DNA of 64,000 nt, taken from the NCBI RefSeq assembly GCF_002078015.1, contig NZ_LWBP01000067.1, forward strand, positions 124,001-188,000, given 5' to 3'. The notes under the pieces were generated by a model. That model was given only the letters and a program-made list of their open reading frames with translations, did no database searches and was not told the origin of the DNA. Positions 9,442 to 17,285 of this stretch are shown here, in pieces (positions within the stretch are counted from its first letter, which is position 1; every line of letters begins with the position of its first letter). Source of the stretch: Niastella populi (GTDB lineage: Bacteria; Bacteroidota; Bacteroidia; Chitinophagales; Chitinophagaceae). Position numbers and translations under genes: made by a program.

Positions 9442-10083
9442 ATGAAGCATGTTTTCTTTGTAATTGCAATTATCCTTTCGTTACCCATGCTGGCCGTGTC
9501 ACAACAAAAAGACACGCTCGTTATAATGGATACTACTGGTAAAGTAGTACCCGGCAAAACGGTAAGAAAGGGTCTATGGAGAGATTCAGCCGGTAACCGC
9601 ACTTTCGAACCACGCAAGGCGGCTATTTATTCTGCTATATTCCCCGGTCTGGGCCAGATCTACAATAAAAAATACTGGAAAGTTCCCATTGTATATGCGG
9701 CGGTAGGTATACCCATTTATACCTTCTTCGACAACCGTACCTGGTATAACCGTATCAGATATGCGTTGTCTGTTGTGGAAGCCGGTCCAAACGACCCTAA
9801 TTATGGCGATATGTTCGCAAAGGTGCACCCACGCCTGCAAAACTGGGTAACCCAGGGCAGATCGCCGGCCCTGTTGAACGCCCGAAACGATTTTCGTAAA
9901 AACATGGACTACTCTATTTTATTCACCCTGTTGTTCTGGGGACTGAATGTTATAGACGCCACTGTTGACGCCCACCTGAAAGGTTTCAATGTAAACGACA
10001 ACCTGAGCATGCAGGTAAGGCCAGCCCTCCTATCCAATCAAACCATTGGGGTAAGCCTGGTATTCAAAGTAAGTAATAAGTGA
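9442..10083 (+). CDS. DUF5683 exported/membrane protein
   Basis: Starting at the ATG at 9442 gives a clean signal peptide (KHVFFVIAIILSLPMLAVSQ), 10 nt after the parB stop; the longer frame from the GTG at 9418 overlaps parB and is less likely. The mature part has a conserved block AAIYSAIFPGLGQIYNKKYW followed by hydrophobic helices (about residues 65-90 and 155-175 of the short form), typical of DUF5683. The biochemical role is unknown. Its constant location between parB and dapB in Bacteroidota suggests an envelope function, but that is inference. The stop codon TGA is embedded in a heptamer repeat. Confidence 0.85.
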   Translation: MKHVFFVIAIILSLPMLAVSQQKDTLVIMDTTGKVVPGKTVRKGLWRDSAGNRTFEPRKAAIYSAIFPGLGQIYNKKYWKVPIVYAAVGIPIYTFFDNRTWYNRIRYALSVVEAGPNDPNYGDMFAKVHPRLQNWVTQGRSPALLNARNDFRKNMDYSILFTLLFWGLNVIDATVDAHLKGFNVNDNLSMQVRPALLSNQTIGVSLVFKVSNK

Positions 10084-10258
10084 TAAGTTGTAAGTTGTAA
10101 GTTTGTACGAAAGCAACTACTGCTTAAATACTTACAACTTAATACTCTAAAAAAGCAATACCTTAGCGCCGCTAAAAGTAATAAGTCATAAGTAGTGAGT
10201 TTTGAGGTTCAGGTACCAGGCACTTACTACTTAATACTTACAACTTAAAACTCCAAAA
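10070..10258. repeat. Two nested inverted heptamer arrays before dapB
   Basis: Units TAAGTAA, TAAGTGA, TAAGTTG, TAAGTTG, TAAGTTT (10070-10104) include the DUF5683 stop TGA and face ATACTTA, CAACTTA, ATACTCT (10128-10148). A second pair has AAGTAAT, AAGTCAT, AAGTAGT, GAGTTTT (10176-10203) facing GCACTTA, CTACTTA, ATACTTA, CAACTTA, AAACTCC (10220-10254). The next seven bases end exactly with the dapB ATG. The words TAAGTNN and NNACTTA are reverse complements. Confidence 0.8.
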
Positions 10259-10975
10259 ATGAAAATTGCATTGATCGGCTACGGCAAAATGGGTCATGCC
10301 ATTGAAGAAATTGCCTTGCAACGTGGCCACGAAATTGTTTTAAAAGTAGGAATAGAGAATATTCAGGACAATACCATCGAAAACATAAAGAAGGCCGATG
10401 TAGCTATTGAATTCACCGGCCCCGATGTGGCTTTTGAAAATGTGCTCAGGTGCCTCAATGCCGGGGTTCCCGTGGTAAGCGGTTCTACCGGCTGGTTACA
10501 ACGTTTTGAAGAAGCTAAAACACATTGCATAAAGAATAATGGCGCCCTGTTGTATGCAAGCAATTTCAGCGTAGGGGTGAATATATTCTTCGCCATCAAT
10601 AAAAGACTGGCTGAGCTGATGGCTCCCCATAAAGAATACGATGTAAAGCTTACAGAAGTGCATCACACCCAAAAGAAGGATGCGCCCAGCGGTACCGCCA
10701 TTACCCTAGCAGAAGGCATTTTACAATCGCTGGAGCATAAGAAGAAATGGGTGAATGAGCCTGCCGCCAATAAAGAAGAACTGGAAATTATCAGTGAGCG
10801 TATTGACCCCGCTCCCGGCACCCACTGGATAACCTATTCTTCAGAGATCGATGATATAGAGATCAAACATACGGCTCATAACCGCAAGGGATTTGCTACC
10901 GGCGCCGTGCTGGCTGCCGAATTCCTCGCGAATAAAAAAGGTGTTTACGGAATGAAAGATGTACTGGGGCTGTAG
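10259..10975 (+). CDS. dapB: 4-hydroxy-tetrahydrodipicolinate reductase
   Basis: A 238-residue DapB. It reduces 4-hydroxy-tetrahydrodipicolinate with NAD(P)H in the diaminopimelate/lysine pathway. Visible features are the N-terminal Rossmann motif IGYGKMGHAIEE (residues about 4-15), the substrate loop in VKLTEVHHTQKKDAPSGTA, where the HH and K are the catalytic and substrate-binding residues, and GVNIFFAINK before it. The length is at the short end of the family but all motifs are present. It lies in the parA-parB-DUF5683-dapB block and is followed by an intrinsic terminator. Confidence 0.96.
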   Translation: MKIALIGYGKMGHAIEEIALQRGHEIVLKVGIENIQDNTIENIKKADVAIEFTGPDVAFENVLRCLNAGVPVVSGSTGWLQRFEEAKTHCIKNNGALLYASNFSVGVNIFFAINKRLAELMAPHKEYDVKLTEVHHTQKKDAPSGTAITLAEGILQSLEHKKKWVNEPAANKEELEIISERIDPAPGTHWITYSSEIDDIEIKHTAHNRKGFATGAVLAAEFLANKKGVYGMKDVLGL

Positions 10976-11012
10976 TATACACCATACAAATAAGTAAAAA
11001 GAATATATAGTT

Positions 11013-11044
11013 AAAATACCACGCCAATGTCGTGGTATTTTACT
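11013..11044 (+). terminator. Intrinsic terminator after dapB
   Basis: Perfect 11-bp stem AAAATACCACG / CGTGGTATTTT with a 7-nt loop, ending in a T-run, about 40 nt after the dapB stop. Confidence 0.9.
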
Positions 11045-11569
11045 TCAGGGCACATAAATAGTTACTTCTTTTTACAAAAGATGATAAAATAGATTGTCTC
11101 AAGTAGAAATAACACGAAAAAAGGGGCCTGTTTTTTATTCGGGTACACGCACATGATCACCGGTTGCCTTACATGCGATTTGATATTACTCAATTTTTAT
11201 ACGAAATGTAAGTTTTTGTCGGGTAATTAAGTAAATTATAGTTGGAATTACCAAACCTACTGCTGCATGAACAGTCTTAAACCGGATCATCCTTGTTGTG
11301 TTTATACCTTTCCTGCTTCAATACTTGAATATGGGAAAACCTCACCCGGCCCACCATTAACACATACTATTTTAGCCTCGTTCGTCCCTTTTACTTCTTT
11401 TTATGGCTTTTACTTCGGCAAACCCTTTTTGGCAAAGGGTATGAAAAAGCATTTCAGACCGCATATGTGCGGCAGTGGCAGAAGATTTGATACTATCAGC
11501 CTAAGGGCCGGTAGTAAAAAGGTCTTCGTGTAAACTAAAGCCATATAACCCATAACCTTTGTCGGTTGA
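11045..11569. other. Long gene-free leader before the NarL-type regulator
   Basis: No convincing gene. A + strand frame at 11267-11533 has a tryptophan-free, proline/phenylalanine-rich translation with no family resemblance and is judged spurious. A small hairpin around AAACCCTTTTTGGCAAAGGGT-like bases (about 11430-11450) is visible. The region may hold an untranslated leader or unknown RNA; nothing specific can be claimed. Confidence 0.4.
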
Positions 11570-11587
11570 ATGTTTAACCCGCCAAAC

Positions 11588-12241
11588 ATGAAACGTAAAA
11601 AGATTCGAATGGCTATTGCAGAAGATCACCAGACGGTAATCGATGGGGTGCTGTCGCTACTTCATAAACATGAATACTTCAAGGCTGTTATAATAACCAC
11701 CAACCCCCAGGAACTGCTTCGGCAGATGGCCTGCACACCCGTTGATATTTTATTCGCCGACATCGCTATGCTATACAGGGATGGGCATGAACTGGCCAAC
11801 AAAGTAAAAGGGCTGTTTCCGCGGGTAAAAATGGTAGCCCTTTATAAGCAAGAGCAAACCACTATCGTGAATACAATGATCGAAGAAGGAAATATATCGG
11901 GGTATGTGTTAAAAAGCACTGATAAACATAATATAACCAAAGCACTGGAAAACATGATCGAGCATATTTACACTAACGACAAAACCTTACAGGAAATGCC
12001 TAATCCTACTGTCCGCCTCCGAAAAGTAGCACCCGAAACAACTCATCTTACCGACCGGGAGCTCGAAGTCATCCGCCTCATAGAGCAGGAGTACAGCAAT
12101 AAACAGATAGCAGAAAGGCTGTTTATAAGCGAACGTACTGTTGAAACGCATCGCAAGAATATCTTCCGCAAAACCAAAACAAATAGCGTCATAGGGCTTA
12201 TCAAATACGCCTATATGAACAAGCTGGTAAGCATAAGATAA
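11588..12241 (+). CDS. NarL/FixJ-family response regulator
   Basis: Response regulator with a receiver (about residues 6-125) and a LuxR-type helix-turn-helix (about 150-215). The start at 11588 (MKRKKIRMAIAEDHQ) is preferred; an in-frame ATG at 11570 adds six residues. The phospho-acceptor is D58 in ILFADIAML and the conserved lysine is K108 in GYVLKST. The usual threonine/serine after the fourth strand appears replaced (VALYKQ), a deviation that may alter signalling. The HTH reads LTDRELEVIRLIEQEYSNKQ then IAERLFISERTVETHRKNIF, the classic GerE pattern. No kinase is adjacent; the nearest HisKA_3 kinase is at 17.3 kb. Confidence 0.9.
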   Translation: MKRKKIRMAIAEDHQTVIDGVLSLLHKHEYFKAVIITTNPQELLRQMACTPVDILFADIAMLYRDGHELANKVKGLFPRVKMVALYKQEQTTIVNTMIEEGNISGYVLKSTDKHNITKALENMIEHIYTNDKTLQEMPNPTVRLRKVAPETTHLTDRELEVIRLIEQEYSNKQIAERLFISERTVETHRKNIFRKTKTNSVIGLIKYAYMNKLVSIR

Positions 12242-12244
12242 AAT

Positions 12245-12452
12245 GCCAAACGCTAAACGCTGAAGGTCTGACGACACTGATGAGTGTCAGACTCCGTCAG
12301 AGCTTAACGCTGCCTTCCGGAAATCGATCTTCCGGCAATAACCCATACACCACGAGTTCGGGCCGGGCTTTTTGCCTTATGCCTTCCGCCTTTGGCGTTG
12401 GGCGTAGGGCATTCCGCGTTAAGCGTTAAGCGTTAGTCGTTTTACGTTCAGC
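12245..12452. repeat. Inverted heptamer arrays (GCNNAAN / NTTNNGC)
   Basis: Units GCCAAAC, GCTAAAC, GCTGAAG at 12245-12265 face eleven consecutive 7-nt units at 12376-12452 (CTTATGC, CTTCCGC, CTTTGGC, GTTGGGC, GTAGGGC, ATTCCGC, GTTAAGC twice, GTTAGTC, GTTTTAC, GTTCAGC). Between them is a hairpin GTCTG-ACACT / AGTGT-CAGAC at 12266-12292. The same word family recurs at 15.3, 18.5, 37.6 and 45.9 kb. Confidence 0.8.
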
Positions 12453-12544
12453 TTTCTTACCGGATGATAAATAAATTATTTTATCTTACGCCCTTATAGC
12501 CCTGCGTCACCGGAGGGTACTTTACGTGTTTAAAAAGAAAATAC

Positions 12545-12961
12545 ATGCTATCCAAGAAAGCCCAGTACGCCTTTAAGGCCCTGATGTATATGGCTGAAAA
12601 GAAAGAAAATGAGCCCATTCTTATTGCAGAGATTTCGAAAAAGAAACGTATCCCCCTTAAGTTCCTGGAAAACATATTGCTGGAACTAAAAAAAGCCGGT
12701 ATTCTGGAAAGTAAAAAAGGAAAAGGCGGCGGATATTTCTTCAAAGTATCCCCAAAGGAGGTATCCCTGGCCAAGATAGTGCGGCTGATAGATGGCCCCA
12801 TAGCCATGCTTCCCTGTGTAAGCCTGTACTTCTATGAGCGATGCAAGAACTGCGATGAAAAGCAATGCGGCCTGCACGATATGATGGTGCTGGTACGGGA
12901 CGCCAACCTGCGGATCCTGGAGAAGAAAACCGTAGCCGATCTTACCAAAAAGATATTATAA
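12545..12961 (+). CDS. Rrf2-family transcriptional regulator
   Basis: A 138-residue winged-helix regulator. The N-terminal MLSKKAQYAFKALMYMA and the recognition segment ILIAEISKKKRIPLKFLENI are diagnostic of Rrf2, and GKGGGYFF forms the wing. The C-terminal part contains four cysteines (in CVSLYFYERCKNCDEKQCGL, about residues 96-115), a pattern that in IscR, NsrR and RsrR binds an Fe-S cluster or senses thiol/redox state. The effector here is unknown. It precedes ahcY by 131 nt on the same strand; whether it regulates ahcY, as CymR-type Rrf2 proteins do for sulfur metabolism, is inference. Confidence 0.92.
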   Translation: MLSKKAQYAFKALMYMAEKKENEPILIAEISKKKRIPLKFLENILLELKKAGILESKKGKGGGYFFKVSPKEVSLAKIVRLIDGPIAMLPCVSLYFYERCKNCDEKQCGLHDMMVLVRDANLRILEKKTVADLTKKIL

Positions 12962-13058
12962 ATCAATTGTTTAACCTTTAACCGCTATCGAATAAGGGAA
13001 TAAAATAACAACCTGTCTTCCTGTAGCGGGAATTGCGCTGAGTTTCATACATAAATTG

Positions 13059-13066
13059 TAGCTTTG
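13059..13066 (+). promoter_or_regulatory. Candidate -7 box for ahcY
   Basis: TAGCTTTG matches the Bacteroidota -7 consensus TAnnTTTG, 26 nt before the ahcY ATG. A TTG triplet at 13033-13035 could be the -33 element, although the spacing is somewhat long. Confidence 0.55.
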
Positions 13067-13092
13067 CGCCCGAAATAAATATTCAAAAAGAT

Positions 13093-14418
13093 ATGTCTAC
13101 TATCACCAAGAACATTGATTTTACACTTCCCTATAAAGTAAAAGATATCAGTCTTGCAGAATGGGGTCGTAAAGAGATTCGCCTTGCAGAGGCTGAAATG
13201 CCGGGTTTGATGGCGTTACGTACAGAGTACGGTCCTTCGCAGCCTTTAAAAGGCGCCCGTATTGCCGGCTGCTTACACATGACCATTCAAACTGCGGTGC
13301 TTATCGAAACCCTGGTGGCTTTGGGCGCCGAGGTTAAATGGAGCTCATGCAATATCTTCTCTACCCAGGACCAGGCCGCTGCTGCCATTGCCGCTGCCGG
13401 TATCGGTGTTTATGCCTGGAAAGGTCAGACCATTGAAGAAGCCGACTGGTGTATTGAACAAACATTGTTCTTCGGTGGCGCCGATCGCCCGTTGAATATG
13501 ATCCTTGACGATGGTGGCGATCTTACCAACATTGTATTCGACAAATACCCTGAACTGGTTCAGCACATCCGCGGATTGAGCGAAGAAACTACCACCGGCG
13601 TTCACCGTTTGTATGAAAGAATGGCTAAAGGTACCTTACCTATCCCTGCCATTAATGTAAACGATTCAGTTACCAAATCGAAATTCGATAATAAATACGG
13701 TTGTAAAGAAAGCCTCGTTGATGCTATCCGCCGCGCTACCGATGTAATGCTGGCCGGTAAAGTAGCCGTTGTAGGCGGTTACGGCGATGTAGGTAAAGGT
13801 TCTGCCGCTTCACTCGCCGGCTCAGGCTGCCGTGTGATCGTTACAGAAGTTGATCCTATTTGCGCTTTACAGGCTGCTATGGACGGCTTTGAAGTTAAGA
13901 AGATGATCGACGCCGTTAAGGAAGCCGATATCATCGTTACCGCTTCAGGCTGCCGCGACCTCATCACCGCTGCGCACTTCAAGGCAATGAAAGATAAAGC
14001 CATCGTTTGTAACATTGGCCACTTCGATATCGAAATAGACGTAGCCTGGCTGAACAACAACTACGGAAATACCAAAGACACCATTAAACCTCAGGTTGAC
14101 CTGTATAACATAGACGGTAAAGAGATCATCCTGCTGGCTGAAGGCCGCCTGGTGAACCTCGGTTGCGCTACAGGCCACCCAAGTTTTGTAATGAGCAACT
14201 CATTCACAAACCAAACACTGGCTCAGCTGGAACTGTGGACCAACAACAAGAACTACGAGAACAAAGTATACGTTCTGCCTAAACACCTCGATGAAAAAGT
14301 TGCCCGTTTACACCTGAAAAAGATCGGTGTTGAACTGGATGAACTTACCAGCGAACAGGCTTCTTACCTGGGTATTCCCAAAGAAGGGCCTTACAAACCT
14401 GAACATTACAGGTATTAA
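13093..14418 (+). CDS. ahcY: Adenosylhomocysteinase (S-adenosylhomocysteine hydrolase)
   Basis: A 441-residue cytosolic enzyme that reversibly hydrolyses S-adenosylhomocysteine to adenosine and homocysteine, recycling the product of SAM-dependent methylation. Signature 1, [15 protein letters not shown], is at residues 85-99. The substrate-site lysine and aspartate lie in [16 protein letters not shown] (about 188-203). The NAD-binding loop [11 protein letters not shown] is at 228-238, and the terminal KPEHYRY is the conserved C-terminus that reaches into the partner subunit's NAD site. The coding sequence is highly canonical and followed by a strong terminator. Confidence 0.98.
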   Translation: MSTITKNIDFTLPYKVKDISLAEWGRKEIRLAEAEMPGLMALRTEYGPSQPLKGARIAGCLHMTIQTAVLIETLVALGAEVKWSSCNIFSTQDQAAAAIAAAGIGVYAWKGQTIEEADWCIEQTLFFGGADRPLNMILDDGGDLTNIVFDKYPELVQHIRGLSEETTTGVHRLYERMAKGTLPIPAINVNDSVTKSKFDNKYGCKESLVDAIRRATDVMLAGKVAVVGGYGDVGKGSAASLAGSGCRVIVTEVDPICALQAAMDGFEVKKMIDAVKEADIIVTASGCRDLITAAHFKAMKDKAIVCNIGHFDIEIDVAWLNNNYGNTKDTIKPQVDLYNIDGKEIILLAEGRLVNLGCATGHPSFVMSNSFTNQTLAQLELWTNNKNYENKVYVLPKHLDEKVARLHLKKIGVELDELTSEQASYLGIPKEGPYKPEHYRY

Positions 14419-14455
14419 TATCGTTTGTTACTGCGAACGATTCGATCTTATATAC

Positions 14456-14496
14456 AAAACCCTCCCTTCCGGCAACTGCCGGAAAGGAGGGTTTTC
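14456..14496 (+). terminator. Intrinsic terminator after ahcY
   Basis: AAAACCCTCC-C-TTCCGGCA pairs with TGCCGGAA-A-GGAGGGTTTT around a short loop with one internal mismatch, about 38 nt after the ahcY stop. The A and T tracts on the two flanks make it usable in both directions. Confidence 0.9.
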
Positions 14497-14575
14497 ACTT
14501 TTAATACATTGCCCCCGGAAGGCACATTCCTCCATTACATGATGCTTATCAGCCAATTATAAATAAGTCCAGTAA

Positions 14576-14639
14576 CTTATAATGCCATATTATAAGCCTA
14601 TAAACTTATAATACGATATTATAAGTTTATAGGCTTATA
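14576..14639 (+). promoter_or_regulatory. Tandem palindromic operator of the satD-like gene
   Basis: The sequence CTTATAAT-N5-ATTATAAG occurs twice, at 14576-14596 and 14605-14625, with centres 29 bp apart (close to three helical turns). The second copy lies inside a longer perfect inverted repeat with 22-bp arms (14591-14612 and 14618-14639). Its right arm overlaps the likely -7 box and it ends 19 nt before the ATG. This geometry is typical of a repressor binding as two cooperative dimers. Because the adjacent gene encodes an HTH protein, autoregulation is the simplest inference. Confidence 0.8.
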
Positions 14640-14643
14640 TTTG
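14636..14643 (+). promoter_or_regulatory. Candidate -7 box overlapping the operator
   Basis: TATATTTG is an exact TAnnTTTG match, 15 nt before the ATG at 14658 and sharing four bases with the palindrome's right arm, so a bound repressor would block it. Confidence 0.65.
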
Positions 14644-14657
14644 TATAAAAGCGGGTT

Positions 14658-15290
14658 ATGGCAACTAATCAAAAAGCAGCAGTTATCAGTGGCGATATCG
14701 TAGGTTCTTCTTTTCTGAAACCCGCAGCCCGTAGAAAACTGCAGGGTTTGCTCGATGCTTTCATTAATGAGTTCGTTCACGAATATCCCGATCTGCAGGT
14801 ACAACAATACCGGGGCGATAGTATACAGGGTATACTCACCACTAACCGCATGTCGGTATTAAGATTAACATTATTACTGCATAGCTTTTTGATACAATAT
14901 GCCTATAAAATGCGGTTGGCTGTTGGCGTAGGCGACATCAGCTATAAAACCAAACAGGTGATCACCTCCGATGGTTCCGCATTCCAGGCATCGGGCCCGT
15001 TTCTCGATGCCCTTGTAAAAAGCGGTGAAATCATAAGCATTGCAGGCGATAACGACGATTTCACCAGCGAGTGGCAGGTGCATAGCTCTTCTTTAAACTA
15101 TCACATTCAGCACTGGTCAATTCAGCAGGCAGAAGCAGTATACATGCAATTACGCGAAATGACACAGGAAGAAATAGCCCAAAAATTAAAAATTAAGCAA
15201 CCCTCGGTTTATTATCGTTTACAGGCAGCCGGCTGGCACGTTGTGCATAAAATTCTAACCCGCTTCGAATCGGTTATACCAACCCTTTAA
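14658..15290 (+). CDS. SatD-family protein with C-terminal HTH
   Basis: A 210-residue protein resembling the SatD family. Residues 1-150 show spaced motifs reminiscent of class III nucleotidyl cyclases: SGDIVGSS with D13, YRGDSIQG with D54, a RLAVGVGD segment near 86-93 and GSAFQASGPFLDAL near 106-119. Residues about 168-192 form a helix-turn-helix (MTQEEIAQKLKIKQPSVYYR), like the region-4/sigma or Trp-repressor-type HTH. No cyclase activity is documented to my knowledge for this family; the similarity is my reading and could be a fold relationship only. The gene is controlled by a duplicated palindrome immediately upstream and is followed by a DUF3307 membrane protein gene. Confidence 0.75.
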   Translation: MATNQKAAVISGDIVGSSFLKPAARRKLQGLLDAFINEFVHEYPDLQVQQYRGDSIQGILTTNRMSVLRLTLLLHSFLIQYAYKMRLAVGVGDISYKTKQVITSDGSAFQASGPFLDALVKSGEIISIAGDNDDFTSEWQVHSSSLNYHIQHWSIQQAEAVYMQLREMTQEEIAQKLKIKQPSVYYRLQAAGWHVVHKILTRFESVIPTL

Positions 15291-15302
15291 ATTATATTTA
15301 GC

Positions 15303-15515
15303 GCTGAACGCCGAAGGCTTAACCCGGAAGGCCCGGCCCGTGTTTCGAAGTGTTTGGATTATTGCGGGAAGATCGAATGCCGGAGAGCGGCATTAAGCGT
15401 TCAGCCTTTAGCTTGAGTTGTAACCATATTTTTAAATCTGATCGCCATTTGCAGGATAAACTGAACGATCGGGAACCAGCGTTCAGCCTTTGGCATTCGG
15501 CATTAAGCATTCTAA
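15303..15515. repeat. Inverted heptamer arrays before the DUF3307 gene
   Basis: GCTGAAC, GCCGAAG, GCTTAAC, CCGGAAG (15303-15330) face ATTAAGC, GTTCAGC, CTTTAGC (15392-15412), and then GTTCAGC, CTTTGGC, ATTCGGC, ATTAAGC, ATTCTAA (15481-15515). The last unit ends one base before the DUF3307 ATG at 15517. Confidence 0.78.
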
Positions 15516-15516
15516 A

Positions 15517-16236
15517 ATGGTAACCTTATTTCAATGGATATTCGCTCACCTCGTTGGCGACTTTTTATTACAATCGCGCGCTATGGTACGCCACAAGCAA
15601 CGATTGAAAGCACGGTCATGGATGCTGTACCTGCACTGCGCCATACATGGCATCCTGGTTTATCTTTTTGCTCCCGGCTGGAATTTATGGATCGTTCCCC
15701 TGCTGGTAATGCTTACCCACTTTGTTATCGATCTGTGGAAACTGAATCAGTCAGATAAAGTGGTTTATTTTATCATTGACCAGGTGGCACATTTGATCAT
15801 CCTGTTTGTATTATGGAGCCTGTTCATTGCACCTGCCGGCTGGATCCCCAAAAGCTGGGGATCGGTAATGCAAAGCCAGTCGGCCTGGGCCATAGCAGCC
15901 GGTTACCTGATGGTCACCTTTCCATTATCACTATTGCTGGCCAGCGCCACACAACGCTGGCGGCGCGAGGCCGAAGAACAAACCATGCGTTCCTCTGTAA
16001 GCCTGAATGAAGCCGGCAAATGGATCGGCATATTTGAACGCGTACTCGTATTCACCTTTGTTATCAGCAGCCATTTTGAAGGCATTGGCTTTTTGATCGC
16101 CGCCAAATCGATCCTGCGGTTCAACGATATCAAAGGCACTGAAGCGCGGAAAGAGGCCGAATATATCCTCATTGGCACCCTGATGAGCTTTTCGCTCTCG
16201 ATCCTGATCGGACTGATCGTTAGAAGTTTTATATAA
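15517..16236 (+). CDS. DUF3307 multi-pass membrane protein
   Basis: A 239-residue inner-membrane protein when started at the ATG at 15517; a TTG 27 nt upstream would extend the frame into a repeat array and is unlikely. The opening LFQWIFAHLVGDFLLQ and the following LYLHCAIHGILVY, MLTHFVIDLWK and FIIDQVAHLIILFVL segments are the DUF3307 pattern, with conserved H/D residues inside membrane helices. A second half (about residues 110-239) adds more helices, including GKWIGIFERVLVFTFVI. The function is unknown. Adjacency to a SatD-like regulator suggests the pair works together and may share its operator, but the 226-nt gap with repeats leaves co-transcription open. Confidence 0.85.
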   Translation: MVTLFQWIFAHLVGDFLLQSRAMVRHKQRLKARSWMLYLHCAIHGILVYLFAPGWNLWIVPLLVMLTHFVIDLWKLNQSDKVVYFIIDQVAHLIILFVLWSLFIAPAGWIPKSWGSVMQSQSAWAIAAGYLMVTFPLSLLLASATQRWRREAEEQTMRSSVSLNEAGKWIGIFERVLVFTFVISSHFEGIGFLIAAKSILRFNDIKGTEARKEAEYILIGTLMSFSLSILIGLIVRSFI

Positions 16237-16340
16237 AACCCTGTTTTCCTGGCAGTTTTGCAGCCTGTTGCCCCGCTGCTTTTAACAAACAATTTGTAGC
16301 CCCCTGCCGTTTTGTATATAGAACAAAAACAGGGAGTTAT

Positions 16341-16838
16341 ATGAAAAATAATATTATAAAATTCAGCCGCTGGTTCGGGCTTGCTGTAATCGCATTTGCG
16401 CTGCTGCCCGCAGCTTTGCAGGCGCAGCATAAAAAAGATAAAAAAGCGCAAATACAACGCATTGTAGAGGCTCAGAATTATGTTTTCAAAGCGCAAACGG
16501 CATTGCCGCAGTCGGGCAGCACGAGGCAACTGACCTCCGATTTCGATCTGCAGATCTCCAGGGATACCATCGTCAGCGACCTGCCCTATTTCGGCCGGGC
16601 GTTCACGGCACCGCTTAATCCTGCTGAAGGACCGCTTCGTTTTACCTCAACCGATTTTCAATACGCTGTAACGAACCGAAAAAAGGGCGGCTGGGATGTT
16701 GTTATTACCCCTAAAGATGTACATGATCCGCGTCAGCTTAACCTGAGCATCTTTGACAATGGCTCCGCATCTGTTAGTGTTACCAGTTATAACCGGCAGC
16801 CGATCTCATTCAATGGTTACGTTACGACCAGGAAATAA
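16341..16838 (+). CDS. DUF4251 exported protein
   Basis: A 165-residue protein with a signal peptide (membrane core FGLAVIAFALLPAALQAQ, cleavage after AQA near residue 31). The mature domain has the DUF4251 pattern: ANNYVFKA-like QNYVFKAQTALP, then SDFDLQISRDTIVSDLPYFG and the beta-rich TSTDFQYAVTNRKKGGWDV. These small periplasmic or outer-membrane-associated proteins are abundant in Bacteroidota; their function is unknown. It is monocistronic with its own strong terminator. Confidence 0.88.
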   Translation: MKNNIIKFSRWFGLAVIAFALLPAALQAQHKKDKKAQIQRIVEAQNYVFKAQTALPQSGSTRQLTSDFDLQISRDTIVSDLPYFGRAFTAPLNPAEGPLRFTSTDFQYAVTNRKKGGWDVVITPKDVHDPRQLNLSIFDNGSASVSVTSYNRQPISFNGYVTTRK

Positions 16839-16847
16839 AACCTTCAG

Positions 16848-16887
16848 GGCGGTCGGTTCGCCAGTTGGCGAACCGACCGCCTTTTTT
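16848..16887 (+). terminator. Intrinsic terminator after the DUF4251 gene
   Basis: A 16-bp GC-rich stem GGCGGTCGGTTCGCCA / TGGCGAACCGACCGCC with a minimal loop, then TTTTTT. It begins 9 nt after the stop codon. Confidence 0.93.
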
Positions 16888-17285
16888 CAATAAGAGTTTG
16901 CACCTAAAAAAAAATGTACTGTAAACAAAATGAATTGCAAAAGATAAACGTTTGAGCAATACGCAGCGCAATTACAACTGTTTTGAATTACCGGGTTAAT
17001 TTACTTTAGGTCAATGACGCACATTGCGACAAAAACGTACACACAAACCCTTACCCGTTACCCCATACTTACCCTCACTAATAACGCTTCGTTTACCCCT
17101 AACAGAACTTCCCTATAAAAAAGATAACAGATATCCTTACTTGTTAGTTGATCCGGGACAACTTATTGCCAGAAACATACCCCTAGGTGATAATAATCAT
17201 ATTATAGATGAAATTTCTGCGTTTACTTTACATGTACACTCTTACCTGATCCTGTAAGCAATTCAATTAAAATCTCAACATCCCT
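16888..17285. other. Gene-free promoter/leader region
   Basis: No supported gene. A 77-residue frame at 17024-17257 has no family resemblance and unusual composition. The stretch is C-rich on the + strand (repeated TTACCC-like runs near 17050-17110) and presumably carries the promoter and leader of the following kinase gene. Confidence 0.4.

Noticed and set aside
9418-10083. GTG start of the DUF5683 gene overlapping parB
   Set aside because: The ATG at 9442 gives a clean signal peptide and no overlap.
11267-11533. 88-residue + strand frame in a long gap
   Set aside because: Unusual composition, no recognisable family, and no start context; more likely untranslated leader.
17024-17257. 77-residue + strand frame before the PAS kinase
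   Set aside because: No domain or homology cue and C-rich, leader-like DNA.
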